A DNA stretch of 64,000 nucleotides from Lytechinus variegatus (taxonomy: Eukaryota; Echinodermata; Echinoidea; Temnopleuroida; Toxopneustidae): the NCBI RefSeq assembly GCF_018143015.1, contig NC_054741.1:58650197-58714196 (forward strand), read 5' to 3'. Shown piece by piece: positions 36,528-48,500 of the stretch. Below the pieces are notes generated by a model. The model searched no databases and was not told the origin of the DNA. It saw only the letters and a program-made list of their open reading frames with translations. A program made the translations under genes and the position numbers. Position 1 is the first letter of the stretch. Each line of letters begins with the position of its first letter.

Positions 36528-39500
36528 TTATGCGACAAAGTCTTCTCCCTTCTTGATACTTGATTTGAGTTCACCCATGGCCTCCTCTACACGCTGCTTC
36601 TCAAAGTCGGATAGCTCACCAAATCCAAGGTTTTTCGCCATACCGGTTTTCTGTATTTTTAGAAGCACAATTAAAAACGAAATATATATATTTGTAACAA
36701 TACATACATGGCAAAGTTATTGAAATATTGTTCCAGCATACATATCAAAGAGCAAAATCGAAAGCAAAGTAAGGGGAAAAAATTGCAGCACCAGTTTAAA
36801 ACATTATTACTTAATAATAATAACAGCCAATTTTTTATTAGCACTTTTCCCAGAATGGTGCGTTACAGCATATTATTACCCCGGTCAATGGATTCATTTC
36901 AGCATATTATTACCTCGGTCATTAGATTCATTTCTTACCAGAAGTTGACCTAGCATTAGAACATTTTTTTATTATGATTATAGCCCTGAATATTATTTGA
37001 TTATCACCTTAGGAACAATGAACATTAGAAGACAAAACCACAATTCTTTATATTCAAATACAGGACAAAATTGGAAATTAATCCTTACCACTTGTAAAAA
37101 TATACTCAACAAAAATGCTAAATTGCAATTAACATATTATTGATCTAACTTTTCAATCACCAATAACTTTCTATTTCCTTTCCAAATTCCAATTTCTTTC
37201 AAACATTTGACATTATATTTTCTTTTTTTTCTTCTTTCAGCATTCTATTTTTTCTTCTTTTTCACTTTGCACCCAATTTTTTTTTCTCTATATCAAGGTT
37301 GGTTTCCCACTTATTAAAATTGAATCAACTTATATACAGATTTCTGCAACTACTTACCCCAAGGAGGATAGGGTTGGCAAAGTACGGTGACTCCGTCAAG
37401 TCGGATCTGACGAAAGCACACTCAACAACACCTTCCTTTCCATTGATAGCTTGAAGAAGCTGAATAAGTTAAAAAACGATAGTTACTTATTGTTTTACAT
37501 TGTAATTCTTGATACTGCTTTTAGTCTTTTTTTTCACCCATGTTGTGGTCTTTTGAATGGTATAAATAACATTTCATCTGAAAGAGGATGAAAGCTGAAA
37601 GTGAGACCAGGCGAGACCAAAATTATAGTCATATTTTTGAGAAATACAACTAAATTACCAATGGAAACATGGAAACCACAATGAATTTAGTCTCAATACA
37701 ACAATGAATTTCAATATATATTTGCATAATTCTTGATACTTACAGAGAAACAAAATCTTGCTGCAGCAAATGCCATAGAAAGGGTGGCTGAACCCTGTGG
37801 AACAAAAAAAAGGCAATTCACAGTATTCAGAAGTTTTCAATACAAACTGAAATTTGAGCCCATCTATGTTATTGGTAAAGTGTTAATAATGTAAAATTAT
37901 AACACTCTAATCTAAAAAAAATTATATTTTCCGAACATTAAAATCTAAATCTTTCTTTTCAACCATCAAAATTCAGAATTTTGTTCTATCTAGTGCCCTC
38001 TTGGTGATGTGTTTTGAATCTTACAAATCTATTAGACATTAGAATGCTATATTTTGTGATTCCTTACTTAGGAAGATTCATAAAAAAATTAAGAGGTTAG
38101 AAACCCAATCATAATAAATTTTGATGGAAAACCTCAAAATTTATCCATTAAAACACATATTTCATATCCTTCAAATGATAATTGCTTTAGGGCATGCCGG
38201 GTATTCATATCATTTACTGATGATGTGAGACTGAGCGCGTAACAGCAGCTCTTTCCTCCTCTGCACTCTTTCCCGTTTTACTGTTTATTTTGATTGTGTT
38301 TAGTGTTCAAACTGTACTAGGACCTTCATTGAGTGGTCTGGGCTTGGCTAGATCATTTTATTGCTGTTCTTCACAAGATGTAGCTGTTCTTTTGGGTTGA
38401 AATGTTTGGACATTGGTTCTCTTAGCAAGGTAGCAAGCAGCCATTATTGCAGTACAGAACCAGTAACTGGTCATTCAACTAAGAAATTGAAGTTAATTCC
38501 TCTTTTGATTGGAGTTACCTTCACAATGAAGGCTATTCAACTTATTGTCCTGGTGATTTCATTTCAATTCATTGCTGGATCTTCTTACAATGGACATCAA
38601 CTTCACTCTTACAGTCATGACCTGAAGAATAAAGAACACCCACACAAGGGCTTTTGTGGAAGGAGAATAGCCTACTACAGCAATGCTGTATGTACATTCC
38701 AACTTCAACTTCAACTTGCACAGTGTGGAGATGTTCACATGAACCCAGGACCAACTGGCGTTGAAAATTCATCTACGTCAACCAGTCTAGATCCCACCTT
38801 GCCTGTTCAAAGAGCATACACGAGTGCACAGCTTTGCAACCTACGTCATGTTGCGTACCATCTGGAACCATGTGTGAGGGAAAGAATCAGAGATCTTAAG
38901 ATTCATAGAAAAGCTAAAACTAGACGTGGCCACAAGGGTGGAAGGAATCGGAGGCGCCATTTTGTCATTCCGAGAGAAGTTGATCAGAATTTTAAAAAGC
39001 TTGGGGACCAAAACCTTGCTAGTAATAGCTCAACAGTTTATACCACTTCTGAAAGCCACTCTCTTGAGCTGGAGCCTTCTTCACTATCATCGGAGGAGTC
39101 TTTGCCTTCAACGTCACTGATATCAGACCTTCGGCCTGGGCCTGATCCTTCATTGTTATCATCGTTTGGATCTTCACTAGGCAATGATAAGTGTACTTTT
39201 GCCTTATGGAATGCCCGTTCGCTCAATGAGAAAACTCATGTGCTCTGTGATCTAATAATTGAGAGAAGCATTGACATCTTTGCTATTACAGAGACCTGGC
39301 TGACAGCGGATTATCGAAGTCATCACATTTTGGCAGATTTACAAAGTACACTTCCAGACTATCAGCTGCACCATGTGCCACGACTAAACAGGAGAGGAGG
39401 GGGAATATGCATCTGCCTTCGGAAGTCATTTGATGTTCGATTGTACGAAACCAAAGTATTTGAGTCATTTGAATACATGGACTTGATTATTAGTTCCAGT

Positions 39501-42500
39501 AACTGCTTACCTGTTCGTTTTGTAGTAGTCTACAGGCCACAAATGACTTCAGATAAGCGCTTGACTGTTCCTCTATTCTACAATGAATTTTTACTTCTCC
39601 TGGAAGACATTGCTTTACATCCCGGTTTTGTTATGCTGTGCGGAGACTTTAACTTTCATGTGGACGATGCTTCCAATCAAAATGCTGTGGTATTTAATGA
39701 TATCATTTCCTCAGCTAGCTTCAGTCAATTGGTGGCAGGTCCTACGCACGAGGCCGGACACACCTTGGATCTTATCTTGACACGAGCTTTGGATAACTTC
39801 GTCAATGAAGTTAAGACATCAAATCCTTTGCCATCAGACCATGCCGTTGTTGAATGTTGGTTGAACTTGAGTAAACCAGAGCAACACAAGGTGAAGGTCA
39901 AATTTCGCAAATTTCGAGACATGGACATTGATGCCTTTCGATCTGATATTCGTTCGTCAACACTCTGCGTCACTCCATCTTCTGATCTCAATGTTCTCAT
40001 CGATCAGTATGAAAATGTTCTAGCAGATCTTATGGATGTCCATGCACCTGAGACGATACGAGAAGTTCGAGCCCGTCCCCATGCACCATGGTATAATAAT
40101 TCCCTCCGTAAAGCTAAACAGGATCTGCGTAGATGGGAACGCTTGTGGAATTCATCTAAACTTGAGGTATATCGACAAATCTTCAGAAAGCAACGTATTC
40201 TTTATAAGAACATGCTTGAACAGGCAAAGAAAGAATATTACAGACTTTCTTTTGAAGGCTGTAGTGCACGTCAACTGTTCCAGAAAGTTTGTAGATTATC
40301 CTCGCCATCTTCAAGCAAAACCCTTCCTTCAAACGAGGGTATGAACAGGCGCCAACTTGCAGAACATTTCTCACAGTTCTTCTCTGACAAAATTGACAAC
40401 ATCAAGTGTGAGTTGGATATGATCCGGGACACGTCTTCTTTTGCGTTAGCACCTGTAAGTTCACCTAAACCAGCCACTGATGTGCCACCAGGAGAGCATC
40501 CTTGTATGTTAGAGTTTGACTGTGTTACTGTTGAAGCAGTGAAGAAATTGATTATAGATTCCCCATCTACCTCCTGTGAGCTGGATCCTCTACCGACATG
40601 GCTTGTCAAGAAATGTGTGGATGAATTGTCTCCTGTGATTGCTCGAATCATCAACCTGTCATTCAGAAATGGCCACTTTCCGGATTCTCTTAAACAGGCA
40701 AATGTCAATCCTCTTTTGAAAAAACCTGGACTAGATCCTGAGGTGCTGAAAAACTACAGGCCGATAGCTAAACTGAAGTTCATTGGTAAGATAATTGAGC
40801 GGGCATGTGCTAAGCAGGTTCATGCTTATCTCTCATCCAATGATCTGTATGGCAAAACACAATCAGCTTATAGAAAGGACCATAGTGTTGAAACAGCTAT
40901 GCTTCGTATCTACAACGACCTCCTGCTAACGGCTGATAAGGGCAAGGAAGCACTTCTTGTGTTGCTTGATTACTCTTCTGCTTTTGACTGTATTAATCAT
41001 GATGTTTTGCTATCTTGTCTGTCCTCCAGATATGGTTTTTCAGGTCTAGCATTGAACTGGTTCAACTCATATATTAGAAATCGTTCTCAGAGTGTAGTAA
41101 TTGATTGTGTGTCATCTGCACCAGTTTCGTTGTCAGATGGCGTACCTCAGGGTTCTGTAATGGGACCGCTGTGTTATATAATGTATACTGCTTCTCTAGA
41201 ATCCATTATTGAGGAGCAAGGTATGAGCAGAATTGTATATGCAGATGATACCCAGTTATATATGATGTTCTCAGATAAGGACCGTAGTTCAATTATCTCT
41301 AGGATAGAGTCTTGTTTAGATGAAATTATGAAATGGTCAATTATGAATGGTTTGAAGTTGAATTCTGAGAAAACTGAAATCTTGCACATAACATCGCGTC
41401 ACAGAAACTCAGATAATGTTTCAACTCTAAATGTTGCTGGTTCTATTATTCAGCCAGTCTCCAAGGCACGGGATCTAGGGGTAATTGTCGAGAATGAATT
41501 AGGAATGAAGTCCCATGTTAACAATATTTGTAGGGCTGCTGCAATTGGGTTACACAAAATTGGGAAAATGAGAAAATATCTTGATAGGAAAACAACAGAA
41601 AAATTAGTACATGCCTTCATCTTAAGTCACTTAGATAATAATAATAGTTTACTATTCGGAATACCGGAATCGCTTCTCGATAAATTACAACATATCCAAA
41701 ATTCTGCTGCTAGACTTATAACTCGAAAAGGAAAATTTGAACACATCTCCCCTATTTTATCTGACCTTCATTGGCTACCCATTCGATCAAGAATCAAATA
41801 TAAACTTCTCATATTAACATTCAAATGTATTCATGGTATTGCCCCTGCTTATCTTCAAGAACTTGTCCAGATTCATAAACCTAAGCGTAATCTCCGTTCT
41901 GGCTCACAAAATCTTCTCTCTGAAATTACTGTCAAGACCAAATCATATGGGGATCGGGCTTTCCAGAAAGCTGCACCAGCACAATGGAATTCTCTTCCAT
42001 CGACATTAAGAAATATTACCCAGCTTGAGAAATTCAAAGTTCAATTAAAAACCCACCTTTTTCAGAATGTTTGATTTAGTCACTCGCGCATAGAGACCTG
42101 TAGGTGTTATGCGTATTTAAGAAATGTACTATTATTATTATTATTATTAATGAATTGAGATTATATGCACTTTGGGATTCACCAAAGTGATTGAAATACC
42201 GTACACACAAAGCCAAAACGATTTTTAGTTATTAACAATATGTATTTCAAAATTGATCAGAAATACATCATTGATATACCTACTAAAGTTTGGGAACCTA
42301 ATGCTATAGAATGATCACAAACAAATTTAAATCAACCTTGGTAAAATATATAATTCACGATAGAACTTAATAATTCTTTTGTGTTATCACTATCAAGGTA
42401 ACAAAAACTACACACAAGTCACAATCTGGGGGAAATCCCTCATGTTCAGGTCTATAGAAGGGCTCTTTTAAAAAAATACTATACTTTACTGGAATCAGCC

Positions 42501-45500
42501 TTTGCCTATTTCTAATTTTTGCTGGGGGGGGGGGGGCTGAAGGGAATGCCAAAGAAAATTATATCACTATATTATTGGGGAATATTAATTGATTCTTGGA
42601 AATACTTACAGCTCCAGCTTTGGCCTCCACAACTTCAGTTCCTGCATTCTGGATGCGTTCAGTGAGAGATGGCAGCTCGTCTTCAGTGAAGCTGACTTTT
42701 GGTGCAGTCTATGTAAGAATAAGAGAGTACCCTAAGTTAAACCCTAATCTAGTGAACTAATACATACTCCCGCCAGAGCTGCATTTTATGTTGATTCCCC
42801 CAACATGGTCTAAGTTCACTGACCCTAAATGACCTTTGACCTTGGTCATGCAACCTGAAACTCAGGCAGGATGTTCAGTAATACTTGATTGACCTTATGG
42901 CTATGTTTCATGAACTAGATCCATATACTTTCCAAGTTATGCTGTCATTTCAAAAACTTAACCTTTGGTTAAGGTTTGGTGTTGGTGTTGACGCCGCCAC
43001 CGTCTGTAAAGCGGTGCCTATAGTCTCACTCTGCTTTGCAGGTGAGACAAAAAAAATCATGATCAAAAAGGCATATGTGGGACAGTGTATTAATATTGTT
43101 TGGAAAAAAACCTGACATTTTATAGAGTTCTGTGCTTATTTTGCTCATTTCTCAGAAATTGCCCATTTCTTTCCAGAGCCACTTGGCACATATTTTTAAT
43201 TCATACATAGGCCTACAAACCTTTGGGTGGCCATTTGATTGGATTCTGTTTGAACTCATTTTGAGATTGTTACCAGAATTGGTATTTAACTTTAAGATAG
43301 GGTATAGCGTTAAATCCAGGGTTTAATTCGGTCATTCCATTAATGTGTGAAATTTACAGCGGAGCAATTGTTGCCGGAGCAAATGTTGTGAAACCACTAA
43401 ATACACACCTGTGAGAGGAGAGGTATGATCGTGACCCCAGCATGACCACCTATGACTGGGACATTAACTGTAGAAACATCCAGACTCTTGGCTTGGGCAA
43501 CAAACGTATTGGCACGCACCACATCCAGCGTGGTCACACCAAAGATTTTGGAAGGGTCGTAGCAACCAGCTTGCTTGTAAACCTCTGATGCTATCGGGAC
43601 TGTTGAATTAACCTACAGTGTAAGAAAAAAAAAGGAAACAAACTGAATATTCTGTCTTGTTTTCCTTCTAATAGTCAGCATTACAATGATTTTTTTTCCA
43701 TAAATTCAAGCCAGATATAATGTAAAAAGCTTACTTCTTTTTGTGTTCCCCCCTACTAGATGACCTCCCTGTATTTCTATGACAAGCCACTTCACTGGAC
43801 TTCTGTTCTGGAGGTTACTCCTTAATGTCTTGGGGAAAGGGGGAGAATATAACTGTCTAGAACTGCTACAAGGCTGTATAAAACTTGTCACATGACATAT
43901 TGCTACAATGCAAGTTCAAATCGTCAGTGTCCAAGGGGAAAAGTCACAAACTTAACAAGCACAATCTTATTTTTCCAGTCCAAATCACCTGTTTACACAT
44001 AGCCTAAACTTTTTCTGAATAAAACGCAAACATGGGTGAATCATCCATGGCGGACACGATACCAGCAGGGTGCTACATAAGCACTTGTTCGATTGCCTGG
44101 GGCAAGTAACAGAGTCGAGCAAGTGTTCTGAAGTAAAGACCAAAACTACTTGCCCAAATTGAGCAAACAAAATTCTCACAGTAGAATGACCAAAATTAGG
44201 ATCGATATGATATGATACTGACCCTAATTTTGGTCATGGCAGATACATGTAGATAGGTTCATGTCAAAAGAGAGAAAACAGTCGGTGGTTTATAAAACCA
44301 CAAAACTTTCTTTTGAAGAGATAAAACTTTTTTTTTGAGGATTTTTTTGGGGCAAGTGAAATAAAGTTTTGGGCAAGTATATTTCAAATATTTGAAATTT
44401 TGCCCGACTGGGCAAGTGCTTCTAAAAAGTTATGTAGCACCCTGGATACCAGCAATATTGTGAAATTACAGATGGTAATAAATAAATATACATCAAGAAG
44501 CTCTGATACCGTCTTGACAAACATGCCAAGCACAATCTCATTTTCCCAGTCTAAATCACCTGTCATAGCTTTCTCTTTTTTCTGAATAAAACACAAACAT
44601 GGTTGAATCATCCATATGGGGACAAGATACCTGCAATATTATCAAATTACAGCAGGTGATAATTAAATTTACATCAAGAAACCCTAATACCATCTTGACT
44701 TACTGGATTGGTGATGATTCCAAGCATAGCTTGAGGACAAGTTTCCGCCGCTGCCTTGCACAAATCCCTCACAATAGATGCATTCGTACTGAACAGGTCA
44801 TCACGGCTCATGCCTACAAAACAATAAAATAAAGTTAGAAAAATAATTCATTTCAATTATTTGGGGTTGCCAACACTGGATAGCTAACTCCAATAGGCCA
44901 ATGATAAAATTTCAGGGAATAATTTTCCTGGCATCGCATCGCCATTTGCTCCATATTTTTGAAAGACTGCTATGCAATAACTCTGTTGTATAGCATATTT
45001 TTACATAGGACTGTACATTACTTAGTTGAGAGCTTTTCTCTTATGACCAAAAATGCTATTCAAATATATATAGCAAAATTATTCCCTGTAATTTAGGAGT
45101 TAAAATGAGTTAGATCAATAGAAATGCATGGAAATGAATTTAGGGTGAGAAAGGACCAAAATGAGTGGGGCTCGCCGGGTGCTCTCCGCCCTCACTCTGC
45201 CCGTCTGTCAGTAAAGTAAACAAATAATTACACCTGCAGTTACTAGGCCCGTTTCGGGTACACGTGTACACGCACGGTCAAGTCAGTGCACGTGTACTAA
45301 ATTCCAACACCGTGTACACGGTAGCATCAGCATAAAGCTTGCATGGGGCTACAAAGTCAGTGAACATGCTCACAGCCTCTTAGTTCTCAGACACTGCACA
45401 TGTTTTAATTACTAATATGTCAATATATTTCAATTAATCCAGAGTGAGTTCACTTCCAAAATCGCCAATTTAATCAACATTCTTTCTGGAGACTCACGTT

Positions 45501-48500
45501 TTTGTACCACGAAATGGGTCTGCTCAGGTCTCGAAAGCTCGAAAGCATTGCTCAATCACACTCAGAGTCAATTTGAGAATCACCAATTGCGATAGCGATC
45601 ATCGCTTCAACTTACGTGTTATACGCTCGCACACATGTGCTACAAGCCTACAAACAAACGCTCTTCAAATTGGCAACATAATAATGAAAATCAATCGATA
45701 ACTTCAGTTACACTTATTCTGCAGCGATCTGTGCATGCATGTACGGTACAGTATACAAAATGCGCATCCAACGAGCGTCGGCGCTAGCTAGGGCCCTGCA
45801 CTGATTTTCTTTTGCATTCTTTATTAATTTAATGCGCTGCTAAGCCCAGTAAACTTTTAATTTGCACCAATTTTTGTGGATTGTAACTTCAAACTTATCA
45901 GGTAAGCTTTAAAACCGTGACTTAGGCTATATAGACCCCTTTTTATGACATGTTGATGCGGGACCGTGTCGACATGAAAACAGAACTCGCTCTCACAGTG
46001 TTTACAACGTGTACACGACCGAAAAACACGCCGTGTACACGTGCATCAAAAATGGACTTTCAAAACGGGCCTAGCAGTTACCCTTTGAGATGGACCCGTC
46101 TACAGTACAATGTAGTTCATGGCATACAACAAGATATGCACTTTCCATCTGAATCATTTTAACTTAAATGGCAATAATAGACAGGTCTTCTATGTTTTTT
46201 TTCCTTCTTTGTCTTGTCTAGTAACCTGTTTTTCGTACCACTTTTCGTTTTCGTCTTTGTGCAGTTCTGTTACTTTCTCCAAGCTCTGCTTTATTTCTTT
46301 CCAGCTGTTAATGATTGCGCATATTTTTAGGGGCCATTCCAAGTTTTTATTTTACTTTTATAGGTCCATCCACTTTACACTCAAGGTTGTATTTTTTTGT
46401 CTATACTTATTGTTATCATTTATACTATTGCTAGATGAGTTATATACCGGTATCGTGCTTTGTATTTTGGTTGATATGTGGAAAATAAATGAAAGGAAAA
46501 TGAAATTATTTATTTTATTTCCTACAAAGTATTTATCAATTTTCTAGAATACATGGTCACTATTCATTAAAAAAATGTGAAGGCATCTTTTAGGCTAATA
46601 TCTATATATTCAATTGCCCTTTAACATTACAACACTTTGAAACCTTCTGATATGGCACAACTCTATATTCATTTTCATACTTAACCGACTTTACCCTATG
46701 CAAGAGACAACTTGGGAAATTTTTGGTGGAATTTATCCAAAAAGCAGATCATATTCAACATGAATGACTTGAAAATTACATACTTGTGAAGTATGCACTA
46801 TGCAGCATGCATGCATGATGAGACAGACAGGGATAGACACATGTGGGTCAGTAGGAAGATATGGAGGCTGGCTCTTGAAATGTAATATGATAAGACCACA
46901 AAGAGATCAGAGGTGAGGGAAGGGTTAAGTGGTATACATGCAGTAACTGATGCTATCTTTACAGTTCTTTTTTAGCAAAGAGCATAGAGGACTAAACATA
47001 ACTGACATTCTTGCACTGAGAGACAAAGAGAACACTGAACAGGAGATTGAGAGTAGAATAACTACTGGGAATGCAAAAATATCTTCATCATTTATACAAC
47101 TCACACAAAGATTTTTTTCATTTGATTGGTTGATAGCCATTCAATATTTGATCCAATATTTTGTGCTGCATGCAAATTTTACTTTCCCATTTTAATTTTC
47201 CATAGCACGGCGACCGTGCATTTTTAATTTTTACATTGCACGGTTGAGCTCTCTCCCTCAGTGTGTACGGGTGAGCATGCGTGTGTGTACGTACATTTTG
47301 TATGTGTGTGCATTTGCGCGCATCAAGAAGGCTGACTGTGTGCACTTAAATCCATGAGTCAAAGTGCATCACAAAAGAATAAAAACAATTTGACTACTTA
47401 TACACATGGGGAAAAATAACTTGAAAAGTATTCATGTATTGTTATCAGAGAAAATAAGTTGCTGAACAAAGGCTAATATTAAATTCTACCTGTTTTTTTT
47501 TCTTTATGTCAGATAACACGATCTCCAAGAGTCGTATTTTATAAATCAAATGATGCACGGCTTCATTTGTCCATTTTGCAACCTATCCACTTTTGTTGAG
47601 CCTCTGTTCAATCCATTGCACTCGGCCCAACGAGTGGATTGAACAGAGCCTATCCTCGGGTGAGGAAAAATCGCATAATGAATTGATGTGCATGCATCGT
47701 TTGTATAATGATATAGGGGGTAGGACCTAATATTTGAAAGGTTTCTATAAAGCTACATTTTTTACTTTGAGAAAGTATTGTTTACCTGGCTTCCTAGGGA
47801 CACCAGCTGGTATAAGAACAACATCACTTCCTTTGAGAGCATCACCGAGTTGGTCATTGCCTAGGTAACCTGTAACATTGGCCCTAGTTTCAATGTGGCT
47901 AAGATCTGCAGCAACGCCTGGTGTGTGTGCAATATCATACAGAGCCAACTGGCTGATCAAGGGACTCTCCTTCAAAAGCAGTGATAGTGGTTGGCCGATT
48001 CCTCCAGATGCACCTAGCACAGCTACTTTAGAGTCGGCCTGGAAAAAAAGAAACACAAGCAGATAATGGCTGAAAGTTCATCTACCTCTGACTATTTGAT
48101 CTTGATTTTCCCCCACTAAGCTCACTATCTTAATAAACTTTGTGTTGTAGTAATTGGGCCATGTACATTCAGTACCCTATATGTATTAATATGTGTATAA
48201 CTATAAGTCTATGTATTGAGCTATGTTCATGTATGTATTAAGTCCGTGTGTGCTGTGTGTAGGCGAGGAGCACTCCTGATTGGAGGAGCCTTTATATGCT
48301 CCTACGCCTTCTACGTACAATGTATGTATTAAGTCCGTGTGTGTGCTGTGTGTAGGCGAGGAGCACTCCTGATTGGAGGAGCCGTTATATGCTCCTACGC
48401 CTGCTACGTACGTGTGTGCGTTGCACAGCACGTACACAAGCTGGAGATGAGAAGAGACACCGTGTAGACATGATAGAGCTCTAGAGAAGACCGCCATCGA

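Noticed and set aside
45950-47345. Several 60-140 codon frames in MDH2 intron 2
   Set aside because: Low-complexity or MITE-derived, no splice context, no recognisable domain.
48201-48497. Minus-strand frame starting [13 protein letters not shown] as MDH2 first exon
   Set aside because: It looks vaguely like a presequence, but it lies in a tandem-duplicated repeat. Exon 50336-50265 gives a proper FSTS-type presequence with a GT donor in the right phase and the family length.
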